Origin: an uncultured Bacteroidales bacterium
GTDB taxonomy: Bacteria > Bacteroidota > Bacteroidia > Bacteroidales > UBA932
Reading direction: 5' to 3'
NCBI GenBank assembly: GCA_905234485.1
Contig: CAJOHV010000001.1
Location: forward strand, 1 to 64,000
DNA: 64,000 nucleotides
The notes under the pieces were generated by a model that saw only the letters and a program-made list of their open reading frames with translations, was not told where the DNA came from and ran no database searches. The stretch's first letter is position 1; each line of letters starts with the position of its first letter. The position numbers were made by a program, and so were the translations under genes. Shown one piece after another: positions 17,998 to 27,105 of the stretch.

Positions 17998-20508
17998 TTA
18001 TTCTTCAACCGGTTGTACTTCTTCCTCTTCTTCTTCGTGGGCCACCACAGACACTGCTGCGATGCTGTCTCCCTCGCGGATGTTGATCAGTTTGACGCCT
18101 TGGGTCGCACGGCCGCAAAGCCTGATGTCTGTGACCGCCATCCTGATGGTGAGGCCCGACTTGGTGATGATCATCAGATCGTTCTCTTCGGTGACGTTCT
18201 TGATGGCGACCAGGGCTCCCGTCTTCTCCGTGATATTGAGAGTGCGGACACCCTTCGCGCCTCTGTTAGTATGACGATAATCGTCTCCATAAGAACGTTT
18301 TCCATAACCGTTTTCACTGACCACCAGCACGGTGTGATTCTGAGCGTCTTCAGCCGAAGGGTTGCGGCTGATTGCGCCGATCACCACATCGTCTTCCGCA
18401 AGATTGATGCCACGTACGCCCATACTGGCCCTTCCGAGGGTCCTGGCGTCGTCTTCATCGAAGCGGACGCAATAGCCTGCGCGACCGGCGATCATGATCT
18501 CTTCCGAGCCATTGGTGAGCAATGCATCCAGCAGGCCGTCGCCCTCCTTGAAGTTGATGGCGATGAGGCCTTTGTTGCGGCTGCGGGCGTTCGCATACTC
18601 GGTCAGGCAGGTTCTCTTGATGATACCGCTGCGGGTGATGAGCACCACGAAATGAGCGTCTGTGTACTCCCTGCTCTCGATCTTGGCGGCATTGAGATAA
18701 GTCTTGATCTTGTCGTCCTGGTCGATGGCGAGCAGGTTCTGCACTGCGCGGCCCTTGGAGGTTCTTGTTCCTTCCGGAATTTCGTAGACCTTGAGCCTGT
18801 AGCAAATACCCTTCTCCGTGAAGAAGAGCATGGTGCTGTGCATATTGGCCACATATATGTGCTCGATGAAATCTTCGTCGCGGGTGGCGCTGGCTTTCTT
18901 GCCCACTCCGCCGCGGGACTGGACGTGAAATTCGGTGAGGGAAGTCCTCTTGATGTAACCGAAGTGCGAGATAGTGATGACCACATCTTCGTCTGCATAG
19001 AAGTCCTCCGGATTGAATTCCTCGGCGCTGAAGGTGATTTCCGTGCGGCGCGGATCGCCGTACTTCTCCTTGAGGGCGATGCTCTCCGCCTTGACGATGG
19101 CGAGTTGCTTCTCCTCGCTGCCCAGAATCTCCTCGCACTCGGCGATGAAGGCCTGCAGTTTGTCGAATTCGTCCTGGAGTTTTTCCTTCTCGAGGCCGGT
19201 GAGCTGACGCAGACGCATATCCACGATGGCGCTCGCCTGCTCCTCGGAGAAGCCGAAGCGCGCGATGAGTTCCGCTTTTGCATCGTCCACGCTCTTCGAG
19301 TGCTTGATAATCTGCACTATGTCGTCGATTACGTCGATCGCCTTGAGCAGACCTTCCACGATGTGCGCTCTCTTCTTCGCCTTGTCCAGTTCGAAGCGGG
19401 TGCGGCGCACCACCACTTCGTGGCGGAAGTCCACGAACACTTTCAGCATATCCTTGAGAGAGAGCGTCCTCGGACGGCCGCCCACAAGGGCTACGTTATT
19501 GAATGCGAAACTGGACTGAAGGGCTGTGTACTTGTACAGAGTGTTCAGCACCACGTTCGCATTGGCGTCTTTCTTGACGATGAACTCGATCCTGATGCCT
19601 TCCCTGTTCGAGAGTTCCTTAATGTCGGAAATGCCTTCGATCTTCTTGTCGCGGATCATCTCGCCGATGCGGGCGATCATCTCCGCCTTGTTCACCATAT
19701 AAGGGATTTCAGTGACGACGATGACCTGATGTCCACGCTCGTCTTCCTCAATCTCCGCCTTTGCGCGGAGCACCACCCTGCCACGGCCGGTGGTGTACGC
19801 GTCCACAATGCCCTGACGGCCCATGACGATGCCTCCGGTCGGGAAATCGGGACCCTTGATGTGCTCCATCAGGCCTTCCACGTCGATATCCGGGTTGTCG
19901 ATATACGCGCAGATGGCGTCGCAGCACTCGGCGAGGTTATGCGGGGCCATGTTTGTGGCCATACCCACCGCGATGCCGGCGGAACCATTCAGCAGGAGCA
20001 GCGGCGCCTTCGTGGGAAGGACCGTCGGCTCCATGATAGTGTCGTCGAAATTGAGGGTGAAATCTACCGTGTCTTTATCCAGATCGCCGAGGACGTCGTC
20101 TGCCATCTTGTCCAGTTTGGCTTCGGTGTACCTCATTGCAGCCACGGGGTCGCCGTCCATACTACCGAAGTTTCCCTGGCCCCACACCAGCGGATAGCGC
20201 TGGTTCCAAGGCTGGGCGAGACGCGCCATGGCGTCGTACACACTGCTGTCTCCGTGCGGGTGGAACTTACCGAGGACCTCACCGACGATACGGGCGGACT
20301 TTTTCGTCTGACCGCTATACGACAGGCCGAGGCCGTCCATTCCGAAAAGGACGCGGCGCTGGACCGGCTTGAGGCCGTCGCGCGCATCCGGGAGGGCGCG
20401 GGAGACGATGACCGACATCGAGTAATCGATATAGGCCGTCCGCATTTCGTGGTCAATCTCCACCGGCTCGATAATTCCGTGCACTTTTTCTACTTCTTCG
20501 TTCTCCAT
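17998..20508 (-). CDS. gyrA: DNA gyrase subunit A
   Basis: Type II topoisomerase subunit that breaks and rejoins DNA to introduce negative supercoils. The 836-residue protein has the active-site Tyr127 in AAMRYTEA. In the quinolone-determining region it reads [10 protein letters not shown] with Ser88 and Asp92, the drug-sensitive residues that match E. coli Ser83 and Asp87. The C-terminal domain contains beta-pinwheel blades and ends in an acidic Glu-rich tail. The ATG at 20508 is preferred over an in-frame opening 26 codons upstream, because the latter overlaps the promoter. Confidence 0.96.
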   Translation of the reverse strand: MENEEVEKVHGIIEPVEIDHEMRTAYIDYSMSVIVSRALPDARDGLKPVQRRVLFGMDGLGLSYSGQTKKSARIVGEVLGKFHPHGDSSVYDAMARLAQPWNQRYPLVWGQGNFGSMDGDPVAAMRYTEAKLDKMADDVLGDLDKDTVDFTLNFDDTIMEPTVLPTKAPLLLLNGSAGIAVGMATNMAPHNLAECCDAICAYIDNPDIDVEGLMEHIKGPDFPTGGIVMGRQGIVDAYTTGRGRVVLRAKAEIEEDERGHQVIVVTEIPYMVNKAEMIARIGEMIRDKKIEGISDIKELSNREGIRIEFIVKKDANANVVLNTLYKYTALQSSFAFNNVALVGGRPRTLSLKDMLKVFVDFRHEVVVRRTRFELDKAKKRAHIVEGLLKAIDVIDDIVQIIKHSKSVDDAKAELIARFGFSEEQASAIVDMRLRQLTGLEKEKLQDEFDKLQAFIAECEEILGSEEKQLAIVKAESIALKEKYGDPRRTEITFSAEEFNPEDFYADEDVVITISHFGYIKRTSLTEFHVQSRGGVGKKASATRDEDFIEHIYVANMHSTMLFFTEKGICYRLKVYEIPEGTRTSKGRAVQNLLAIDQDDKIKTYLNAAKIESREYTDAHFVVLITRSGIIKRTCLTEYANARSRNKGLIAINFKEGDGLLDALLTNGSEEIMIAGRAGYCVRFDEDDARTLGRASMGVRGINLAEDDVVIGAISRNPSAEDAQNHTVLVVSENGYGKRSYGDDYRHTNRGAKGVRTLNITEKTGALVAIKNVTEENDLMIITKSGLTIRMAVTDIRLCGRATQGVKLINIREGDSIAAVSVVAHEEEEEEVQPVEE

Positions 20509-20555
20509 ATTTTCTTCTAAAAAAACTTCAAAAATCGAGGTTTTGTATAAACATA

Positions 20556-20563
20556 CAAATTTA
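20556..20563 (-). promoter_or_regulatory. -7 box of gyrA
   Basis: TAAATTTG on the minus strand, 47 bases before the gyrA ATG. Confidence 0.5.
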
Positions 20564-20597
20564 GCAAAAAATCTTGGGTAAAACAACCTAATTTTAG

Positions 20598-20605
20598 TAT
20601 TTTTG
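20598..20605 (+). promoter_or_regulatory. -7 box of the ClpN gene, predicted leaderless
   Basis: TATTTTTG ends six bases before the ATG at 20612. A TTGG about 20 bases upstream could be a weak -33 box. Confidence 0.5.
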
Positions 20606-20611
20606 TTACGT

Positions 20612-21148
20612 ATGCAAACCCAGGTTTCGCAAGAACTTTTGAAGATTATTTCCTACGCCAGAGACGAGGCGATGAGGACGGGTGATTATGCCATCAGCAC
20701 TGACCATCTGCTGCTCGGAATCCTCCGCCACGCAGACAACGACGCGTGCGCTTCCCTGAAGGCTCTGGGAGTGGATCTGGCGGAACTTAAGACCACGGTG
20801 GAGGGCAGTCTCTTCCGCCCGTCCGGCATCGCGTATTCGGAGGCGGACAAACTCAGTTTCTCCCGCAGCGCGCAGAACACCTTGAACCTCTGCATTATCG
20901 AAGCTACCATGTCCGGAGCGGACAAGATCTTCTCCACTCATCTTATGCTCGCGATTGCCGGCTCCTCCGGCAGCGTCGGGCTCGGATATCTAAAGTCTAT
21001 GGGAATAGACCACTCATCGCTGTCGGCCTACATGAAGCAGAACGGCCTGCTGGCCGCGAAGAGCGTGGACGCGCAGGAAAGCGCGGCCGCGACTCAGCCG
21101 ATGAGCATCCTGCGCATCATCTCCTCGCCGGACAAAATAGTAAGTTAG
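20612..21148 (+). CDS. Stand-alone Clp N-domain protein
   Basis: A 178-residue protein made of the two repeats of the Clp/ClpC N-terminal domain: the first around residues 10-60 ([23 protein letters not shown]) and the second around 82-140 ([23 protein letters not shown]). No AAA+ module follows, so it is not a protease ATPase itself. Such proteins could act as adaptors or decoys for ClpC substrates; that is inference. The start is the ATG at 20612, since the in-frame TTG nine bases upstream overlaps the -7 box. Confidence 0.78.
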   Translation: MQTQVSQELLKIISYARDEAMRTGDYAISTDHLLLGILRHADNDACASLKALGVDLAELKTTVEGSLFRPSGIAYSEADKLSFSRSAQNTLNLCIIEATMSGADKIFSTHLMLAIAGSSGSVGLGYLKSMGIDHSSLSAYMKQNGLLAAKSVDAQESAAATQPMSILRIISSPDKIVS

Positions 21149-21160
21149 CCCGTTTTTTGC

Positions 21161-21168
21161 TATCTTTG
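21161..21168 (+). promoter_or_regulatory. -7 box of the LytTR gene, predicted leaderless
   Basis: TATCTTTG ends seven bases before the ATG at 21176. Confidence 0.55.
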
Positions 21169-21175
21169 CCTTGAT

Positions 21176-22060
21176 ATGGCCGCAAGCGACAGAATACCCG
21201 ATTATCTGGTAGGAAGCCACCAGCTCACCAGCACAGTAGTTTTCACTGCGCTGTTTTCGCTTGTGTTCATCATTCTGATTTCGCCGTATCTGCGCTTCGT
21301 CTGGTTCTCGATCAGCCTTGCTTCCTCGCGCGGACTTCTGACGCTCGTGTTCATGAGCCTGTCCATAGTCATCCTCGCCTTTTCGAAGATGATAATGTAT
21401 GCGTTCGCCCGGAAGCACACCATGATCTTTTTCGATTATGTGGTGTGGTGCCTGGGCGAAGCCGCGCTGATCTCGTTGGCCTACGCCGCGTTCTCCCTCA
21501 ACGGAATCGCCGCCGGCGTCATCCCCCACTCAGAGATCACCTTCCTGAAACTTTTCCTCTCCGCGATGGGCTTCTGCATCATAAGCCTGGGCGTGCCTTA
21601 TCTACTTTCGGCCTTTTTCTTTGCCATCGAAGACAAGAACAACACTATCAGACTGATGAGTTTCGGTTCCATCACCACGGACGAGGCCCCCTCGCTGACA
21701 AGGGACGAAAAGATCACCCTTTACGACAATTCCGGTTCGCTCAAGCTGGTCGTCAGCCTGTCCAACCTTTATTATATCGAATCGGACGACAATTACATTA
21801 AAGTCTGGTACCAGGATTCCGAAGGAACCCTCAAACAGTATATGCTCCGCTGCCGCCTCAAGACGGTGGAGGAGAGTTTCACGGGCAGCGACCTCGTGCG
21901 CTGCCACCGCAAGTACATCGTGAACTTCGACAAGGTGGAGACCATCACCCGCACGAAAGACGGTTTCGCGATTGACCTTGGACTCGGCGGCACTGACCCG
22001 ATTCCGGTGTCCAAGACCTATGAGGAAAACGTCCTGGCCAGGTTCAATTCAAGAGGATAA
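21176..22060 (+). CDS. Membrane-bound LytTR-type transcription regulator
   Basis: A 294-residue protein with four hydrophobic helices in its first 155 residues and a C-terminal LytTR DNA-binding domain (about 195-290, with LSNLYYIESDDNYIKVWY, LVRCHRKYIVNFDKVE and IPVSKTY). LytTR domains bind direct repeats through a beta fold. There is no receiver domain, so the membrane part probably senses or restrains it directly. It heads a three-gene operon with a DUF4293 membrane protein and a nucleoside phosphorylase. Confidence 0.87.
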   Translation: MAASDRIPDYLVGSHQLTSTVVFTALFSLVFIILISPYLRFVWFSISLASSRGLLTLVFMSLSIVILAFSKMIMYAFARKHTMIFFDYVVWCLGEAALISLAYAAFSLNGIAAGVIPHSEITFLKLFLSAMGFCIISLGVPYLLSAFFFAIEDKNNTIRLMSFGSITTDEAPSLTRDEKITLYDNSGSLKLVVSLSNLYYIESDDNYIKVWYQDSEGTLKQYMLRCRLKTVEESFTGSDLVRCHRKYIVNFDKVETITRTKDGFAIDLGLGGTDPIPVSKTYEENVLARFNSRG

Positions 22061-22065
22061 GGATT

Positions 22066-22491
22066 ATGTGGCAAAGAGTTCAAACGCTTTATTTCGCGAT
22101 AGCCGCCGGCCTGACCGCCGCGCTGTTCTTCTGTGATTTCGCCCGTGTGCCGGGCGCCGAAGACGCGATGAGATACACCGAATATCTGCCGTACGCCGTG
22201 CTGGCCGGGCTCGCCTTCGCCTGCACGCTCGTGGCGCTGTTCGCCTGGGTCCGCCGCAGCCTTCAGATCCGCCTCGGCGGCGCCGCGGCCGTGATCCTGC
22301 TCGCGCTGCAGATCTGGCTCGCCGTGGGCTATTTCAAACTCCCGCAGGAGTACGTAGTCCGCTGGACCGCCGTGTTCCCGCTGATAGCGCTCATATTCGA
22401 CATCATGGCGCTAAGGGGCGTCTATGCCGACGAACTGCTCGTCCGCAGTTCTTCCCGACTGCGTTCCGCAAAGAGAAAACAAAACAAATAA
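22066..22491 (+). CDS. DUF4293 family membrane protein
   Basis: A 141-residue integral membrane protein with four hydrophobic segments and the end DELLVRSSSRLRSAKRKQNK, where the DELLVRS-RLR signature is the conserved C-terminal motif of DUF4293, a family I know only from Bacteroidota. Function unknown. It starts six bases after the LytTR stop and ends five bases before the phosphorylase start. Confidence 0.82.
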   Translation: MWQRVQTLYFAIAAGLTAALFFCDFARVPGAEDAMRYTEYLPYAVLAGLAFACTLVALFAWVRRSLQIRLGGAAAVILLALQIWLAVGYFKLPQEYVVRWTAVFPLIALIFDIMALRGVYADELLVRSSSRLRSAKRKQNK

Positions 22492-22495
22492 CGAT

Positions 22496-23374
22496 ATGAA
22501 AATTCCCGAATCAGAACTCATCATCAACGGCGACGGATCTGCGTTCCACATCCACATCCGCCCCGACCAGCTGGCCGACCGCGTCATCCTCGTGGGTGAT
22601 CCCGGACGAGTCGCAATGTTCAAGCCCATACTCGACGAAATAGAGTATGAAGGCCAGTCGCGCGAGTTCGCGTGGGTTACGGGCCTCAAGAAGGGCGTCA
22701 GGCTGACTGTCCTTTCACACGGAATCGGCCCGGACAATATCGATATCGTGATGACCGAACTGGACGCTCTGGCGAACATAGATTTCAAGACCCGCGAGGT
22801 GAAGCCCGAACACAGGACGCTTCACATCGTGCGTCTCGGCACCTGCGGCGCGATCCAGCCCGAGATTCCGCTCGGTTCGTTCATTCTTTCGCACTATTCA
22901 GTGGGCTTCGACGGCCTGATGAACTGGTATGCGCACCGCGAGAGAATCACCAACGAAGAGATGGAGCAGTCGTTCATGAAGCATGTCGGCTGGGCCTATG
23001 GTCTGCCGGTCCCCTACTTCGTGCACGCTTCCCAGAAGATGATAGACCACTTCGCGGACAGCACCGTTCGCGGCATGACCATCGCCGCCCCGGGATTCTA
23101 CGGCCCGCAGGGACGAGTGGTCCGCCAGCAACTCGCCATGCCGAATATGCTCGAGGACATCGAGTCGTGGAGGTTCGGCGACTGGAAGATCACCAACTTC
23201 GAGATGGAAGGCTCGGCCCTCGCCGGAATGGCAGCGCAACTCGGCCACGAAGCCGTTACCGTCTGCTGCGCCATCGCGCACCGCTACCTCAAGGACGCCA
23301 ACACGGATTACAAGCCGCGCGTCGCGCAGCTCGTAAATCTTGTTGTGGATAAGATGGTTTCCCTCGAGATTTAA
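22496..23374 (+). CDS. Nucleoside phosphorylase (uridine phosphorylase-like)
   Basis: Splits a nucleoside with phosphate into base and ribose 1-phosphate; salvage pathway, cytosol. The 292-residue protein has the PNP/UDP family motifs VGDPGRV near the N-terminus (phosphate site), RLGTCGAIQPEIPLGS in the middle and FEMEGSALAGMA for the ribose site. Uridine phosphorylase is the best guess but the base preference is not certain. The ATG at 22496 is used because the upstream in-frame extension lies inside the DUF4293 gene. Its stop lies beside the convergent prfA. Confidence 0.88.
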   Translation: MKIPESELIINGDGSAFHIHIRPDQLADRVILVGDPGRVAMFKPILDEIEYEGQSREFAWVTGLKKGVRLTVLSHGIGPDNIDIVMTELDALANIDFKTREVKPEHRTLHIVRLGTCGAIQPEIPLGSFILSHYSVGFDGLMNWYAHRERITNEEMEQSFMKHVGWAYGLPVPYFVHASQKMIDHFADSTVRGMTIAAPGFYGPQGRVVRQQLAMPNMLEDIESWRFGDWKITNFEMEGSALAGMAAQLGHEAVTVCCAIAHRYLKDANTDYKPRVAQLVNLVVDKMVSLEI

Positions 23375-24462
23375 TCTCCCGCTTCCTTTAGGCGCTCCGC
23401 ATTCTCGGCAATCTGGAGTTGATCTATGCACTCCTTGATGTCTCCGTCCATGAAGGCGGGGAGGTTATACATACTCCAATTGATGCGGTGGTCCGTAACA
23501 CGGCCCTGCGGATAGTTGTAGGTGCGAATCTTGGCGCTGCGGTCACCCGTGCTGACCATAGTCTTGCGCTTGCTGGCGATTTCGTCCAGATACTTCTGAT
23601 GCTCGAGGTTGTAAAGACGAGAGCGGAGTTCTTCGAACGCGCGCTCCTTGTTCTTGATCTGCGAGCGCTCTTCCTGGCACTGGACCACGAGGCCTGAAGG
23701 GATATGCGTAAGGCGCACTGCCGAGTAGGTGGTGTTCACACCCTGGCCGCCGGGGCCGGAGGCGCAGAAGAGGTCGAGGCGGATATCCTCCCATTTGAGG
23801 TCCACGTCGAACTCGCCCGCTTCGGGGAACACGGCCACGGAGGCCGCCGAAGTCTGGATACGGCCCTGGGTCTCGGTCTGGGGAACGCGCTGCACACGGT
23901 GAACTCCCGACTCGTATTTCATCACGCCGTAAACACCCTCTGAATTCGAACTGAGTTTGAAAACTATCTGCTTGTAGCCTCCTGAAGTTCCGGGCGTCTG
24001 GTCGGTAATTTCCAGTTTCCAGCCGCGGCTCTCGGCGAAGTGCTGATACATCCTGAAAAGGTCTCCCGCGAAGATGGCGGCTTCGTCGCCGCCTGCGCCG
24101 CCGCGGATTTCCACGATGGCGTTCTTGCCGTCGTCCGGATCCGCAGGAATGAGGAGAAGTTTGATGTTCGCCTCCATGTCCGGGATCTTCGGCTCGAGTT
24201 CCGCGATTTCCTCGCGGGCCATCTCGCGCAGGTCCTCATCCTTCTCATTGAGGAGGATGTCCTTGGCCGAAGCGAGGTTGTCCAGAGTCTTCTTGTACTC
24301 GAGACCGGCCTTGATGATAGGCTCAAGCTCTTTGTAGTCCTTGTTCAGCTGGACGAACTTTTTCATATCCGCCATAGCCTCAGGACTTGAAAGCTGTTCC
24401 TGGAGGGACGCGAACTTCTCCTGGAGGGAGAGTACCTTTTCGAGTAGTGTATTTTGTGCCAT
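23371..24462 (-). CDS. prfA: Peptide chain release factor 1
   Basis: Recognises UAA and UAG stop codons and triggers peptide release on the ribosome. The 363-residue protein carries the GGQ motif at residues 238-240 and a PxT-type stop-recognition tripeptide PQT at 194-196 in RVPQTETQG. Type 1 identity is supported by the PxT form and the EERSQIKNKERA helix. It starts at the ATG at 24462, divergent from mazG, and overlaps the 3' end of the phosphorylase by four bases. Confidence 0.95.
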   Translation of the reverse strand: MAQNTLLEKVLSLQEKFASLQEQLSSPEAMADMKKFVQLNKDYKELEPIIKAGLEYKKTLDNLASAKDILLNEKDEDLREMAREEIAELEPKIPDMEANIKLLLIPADPDDGKNAIVEIRGGAGGDEAAIFAGDLFRMYQHFAESRGWKLEITDQTPGTSGGYKQIVFKLSSNSEGVYGVMKYESGVHRVQRVPQTETQGRIQTSAASVAVFPEAGEFDVDLKWEDIRLDLFCASGPGGQGVNTTYSAVRLTHIPSGLVVQCQEERSQIKNKERAFEELRSRLYNLEHQKYLDEIASKRKTMVSTGDRSAKIRTYNYPQGRVTDHRINWSMYNLPAFMDGDIKECIDQLQIAENAERLKEAGD

Positions 24463-24467
24463 TTTTG

Positions 24468-24488
24468 TAAATTTGCGCTGCAAAGATA
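24468..24488. promoter_or_regulatory. Divergent -7 boxes of prfA and mazG
   Basis: TAAATTTG on the plus strand (24468-24475) is 25 bases before the mazG ATG, and TATCTTTG on the minus strand (24488 to 24481) is 18 bases before the prfA ATG. Confidence 0.5.
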
Positions 24489-24500
24489 ACAATTATTCCA

Positions 24501-25292
24501 ATGCATACAAAAGAGGAGAAAATCGCCGCCTTCGGCGAGTTGCTGGACATAATGGACAGGCTCAGGGAGGATTGTCCCTGGAACGCAGCCCAGACTATGG
24601 AATCCATACGCCCGATGACCGAGGAGGAAGTCTACGAACTCAGCGACGCGATCTTGAAGGGCGACCGCGACTCCACCGCGAAGGAGATAGGCGATCTTCT
24701 CTACCATATGGTCTTCTATGCCAGGATAGCCGAAGAATCAGGCGATTTCGACATAGCCGACTGTCTGCGCAAGATCTGCGACAAGATGATCTTCCGCCAT
24801 CCCCATGTCTTCGGCGACAAAGCCGGCCAGCCCACCTCGGCGAAGGAAATCGCGGACACCTGGGAACTGGTGAAGGCTAAAGAGAAAGGCGGGAACAAGA
24901 CCGTCCTCGGAGGCATACCGGACTCTATGCCGGCCATCCTGAAAGCGCTGTCCATGCAGGAGAAAGCCCGCGGATGCGGCTTCGACTGGGAGGAGCCCGC
25001 GCAGGTGCTGGATAAGGTGCGCGAGGAGATGCGCGAGGTCGAAGACGCCGTTGCGGGCGCCGGGCGCAACCATATGGAGGAAGAGTTCGGAGATCTGCTC
25101 TTCGCCGTCATCAATGCTGCCAGGCTGCACGGCATCGACCCGGAAGCAGCCCTCAACCTTGCCTGCAGCAAGTTCCGCCGCCGTTTCAATTACCTCGAAT
25201 CCAAGACCCTCAAGGCGGGCCGCAAACTCACGGATATGACTCTCGCCGAAATGGACGAGATCTGGGACGAGGCCAAGGCGCAGGGCCTCTAG
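24501..25292 (+). CDS. mazG: Nucleoside triphosphate pyrophosphohydrolase MazG
   Basis: Hydrolyses NTPs and dNTPs to monophosphates and pyrophosphate, cleaning the nucleotide pool. The 263-residue protein is the two-domain full-length type: EEVYELSDA...KEIGDLLYH in the first domain and EEFGDLLFAVINAARL in the second, each giving the ExxE-x(n)-ExxD metal-binding pattern of the family. It is convergent with rsmD, only five bases apart. Confidence 0.92.
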   Translation: MHTKEEKIAAFGELLDIMDRLREDCPWNAAQTMESIRPMTEEEVYELSDAILKGDRDSTAKEIGDLLYHMVFYARIAEESGDFDIADCLRKICDKMIFRHPHVFGDKAGQPTSAKEIADTWELVKAKEKGGNKTVLGGIPDSMPAILKALSMQEKARGCGFDWEEPAQVLDKVREEMREVEDAVAGAGRNHMEEEFGDLLFAVINAARLHGIDPEAALNLACSKFRRRFNYLESKTLKAGRKLTDMTLAEMDEIWDEAKAQGL

Positions 25293-25297
25293 GAATC

Positions 25298-25828
25298 CTA
25301 TTTGAAGAAAGTGAAGTGAACCCTTCCGTACTCGCGTTCCTTGAAGAAACGCGGGTGTTCCTTGAAGTTGTGTTCCCCGCCGTGCTCCAGAACGAAATAG
25401 CAGTCCGGGTGAAGGATATCGCGCTCAAAGACCTTGTCCGGAATCGTCTCCAGCCCCTCCAGCGCGTAGGGCGGATCCGCGAAGATTATATCGAACTTTT
25501 CGTGGCAGACGTTCAGGAAATCGAAGACATTGTCGCGCACCATAGTGACATTGTACAGCCCCAGCCTCTGGGCTTCGCGCTTGATGAAAGAAGCGTTCTC
25601 ACGGGCCATCTCCACGCACCATACCCTGCCGACTCCGCGTGAGCCGAATTCGAAACTCACGGCGCCTGTGCCGCCGAAGAGATCGAGGACCTTCAGGTCT
25701 TCGAATTCGTATTCGTTGTCCAGGATATTGAAGAGGGCTTCGCGGGCGAAATCGGTAGTGGGCCTTGCTTTGTAGCCGGCCGGTGGAAGGATGAACTTGC
25801 CCTTGAGTCTTCCGCCTATTATTCTCAT
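25298..25828 (-). CDS. rsmD: 16S rRNA (guanine966-N2)-methyltransferase
   Basis: SAM-dependent methyltransferase that modifies G966 of 16S rRNA. The 176-residue protein starts MRIIGGRLKGK as RsmD proteins do, has the SAM motif VLDLFGGTGAVSFE and the catalytic IFADPPY motif. It overlaps the preceding gene by four bases (ATGA), so it is the last of a three-gene minus-strand operon. Confidence 0.93.
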   Translation of the reverse strand: MRIIGGRLKGKFILPPAGYKARPTTDFAREALFNILDNEYEFEDLKVLDLFGGTGAVSFEFGSRGVGRVWCVEMARENASFIKREAQRLGLYNVTMVRDNVFDFLNVCHEKFDIIFADPPYALEGLETIPDKVFERDILHPDCYFVLEHGGEHNFKEHPRFFKEREYGRVHFTFFK

Positions 25829-26280
25829 AGGATCTCGACCGCCTTGAAGTAACGGTAGAGCGACATTTCGTCTTCAGCGCTGACGGGCGAGCGCAGGCAG
25901 ATGGTGCTGATTTCCGGATTCAACTGCAGGGAACGCATCGCTAGGAAAATCCAGTACTCGGCAGTGGTGAAATCCTTCGCCTGATAGGTGTTCGCCAGAA
26001 GAAGCGACTTGCCCTGGGCTATCGCCAGACTCAGTTCCTTACCGTCCCACGAGCAGAGGATTTTGTTGTAGTCCGGACATTTCCTGAGATTCTGGAGTAT
26101 GCCCAGCATCTCGGGTTTCTCATCCTCCGGAGCGGTGGTGGACCAGACCAGATACGCATTGTAATCCGGCAGGAACGACGAGCAGACCTGCTCGCCCGCT
26201 GCCGTATCAACAACCTGTGCGAGATATTCTCCCGCACAGTTTTCATCAAAAAAGTTAGAAGGTACGAGAGTACACTTCAT
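25825..26280 (-). CDS. DUF3822-like protein, short
   Basis: A 151-residue protein of unknown function with no signal or membrane segment. The opening (TLVPSNFFDENCAGEYL) and its position directly upstream of rsmD recall DUF3822, an actin-like family common in Bacteroidota, but family members as I remember them are around 250-280 residues. Here the N-terminal half is missing or diverged. It starts at an ATG overlapping the stop codon of the membrane-anchored gene before it by one base (TAATG). I hold the family assignment loosely. Confidence 0.5.
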   Translation of the reverse strand: MKCTLVPSNFFDENCAGEYLAQVVDTAAGEQVCSSFLPDYNAYLVWSTTAPEDEKPEMLGILQNLRKCPDYNKILCSWDGKELSLAIAQGKSLLLANTYQAKDFTTAEYWIFLAMRSLQLNPEISTICLRSPVSAEDEMSLYRYFKAVEIL

Positions 26281-27017
26281 TACTCCCAGTTTCCTGCGTT
26301 GTTATTAGGAGCCGAGATGCTGCCCACCTGGAGACCTTCGTACTTGTTACCGTTCCTGCGGTCTGCATCCAGGTTAATGCGCAACTGGTTATCCATTCCG
26401 TAAAGGAGTTTCTTGTACGGCATACGGGCCTCGAACAGAGGGACGTTCACGCCGGAAACTTTCTTCACGATACTCTCCATCTCCACTTTCTGGCCGCCCG
26501 AGAACGGGATGGTCTTCAGAGAGTCGATCTCGAAGCCCACGCGGTTGTGGAAGAGAGTGTCCTTGACGGGAATCTTATTGTCGATGGAGAACACGAGGTT
26601 CTTGTCACCGTCCTGATACAACTGATAGAGATAGCGGTTCAGATTTGCTCCGCGGAGCCAATAGCGAGCCTGCTTGATGGCTTTAGTGTGCGCCATCGCG
26701 AGGGAGTCGTCCTTACTACCAATCTGCATACGCACGACGATGTCTCCGTTCTTATAAAAGTCCACCAATGAATCAATGTCCGAGACATACTTTCCGTTCA
26801 CGCTCTTATACGCATCCTGGAGCACGCGGATATCCTGCAGACGCTCGATTCCGACCAGTTCGCGGGCTTCCTTTTCTTTGTTGAAACGGACGGGCTGAAG
26901 GACGCTGTCCACCAGCAGGTAACCGATTACGAGAATGCAGATAGGAAGGAATGCGTACACCACGATGGTGTTGACGACTTTGTTTTCCGTGAACTTGAGC
27001 AAGTCAAATTTTGCCAT
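26280..27017 (-). CDS. Membrane-anchored hypothetical protein
   Basis: I do not recognise this 245-residue protein. One transmembrane helix at residues 14-40 (VVNTIVVYAFLPICILVIGY) follows a short cytosolic end, so most of it is periplasmic. The N-terminal part after the membrane (KEKEARELVGIERLQDIRVLQ) is a charged helix, as in many periplasmic scaffolds. It heads a three-gene operon with the DUF3822-like gene and rsmD, and is divergent from nrnA. Confidence 0.6.
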   Translation of the reverse strand: MAKFDLLKFTENKVVNTIVVYAFLPICILVIGYLLVDSVLQPVRFNKEKEARELVGIERLQDIRVLQDAYKSVNGKYVSDIDSLVDFYKNGDIVVRMQIGSKDDSLAMAHTKAIKQARYWLRGANLNRYLYQLYQDGDKNLVFSIDNKIPVKDTLFHNRVGFEIDSLKTIPFSGGQKVEMESIVKKVSGVNVPLFEARMPYKKLLYGMDNQLRINLDADRRNGNKYEGLQVGSISAPNNNAGNWE

Positions 27018-27052
27018 TGTTATATCTTTTAATTTTTATATTCGCTATCGGA

Positions 27053-27060
27053 CAAAGTTA
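27053..27060 (-). promoter_or_regulatory. -7 box of the rsmD operon
   Basis: TAACTTTG on the minus strand, 35 bases before the ATG at 27017. Confidence 0.45.
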
Positions 27061-27092
27061 GAAAAATCATTTATTAAATGCAATAATCTTAT

Positions 27093-27100
27093 TAAATTTG
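27093..27100 (+). promoter_or_regulatory. -7 box of nrnA, predicted leaderless
   Basis: TAAATTTG ends five bases before the ATG at 27106, so the mRNA probably begins at or next to the start codon. Confidence 0.55.
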
Positions 27101-27105
27101 CCCCG

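Noticed and set aside
18013..20520. An 835-codon open frame on the plus strand opposite gyrA
   Set aside because: Shadow of gyrA: His/Asp/Val-rich composition, no promoter, no start context, and gyrA is complete with all motifs.
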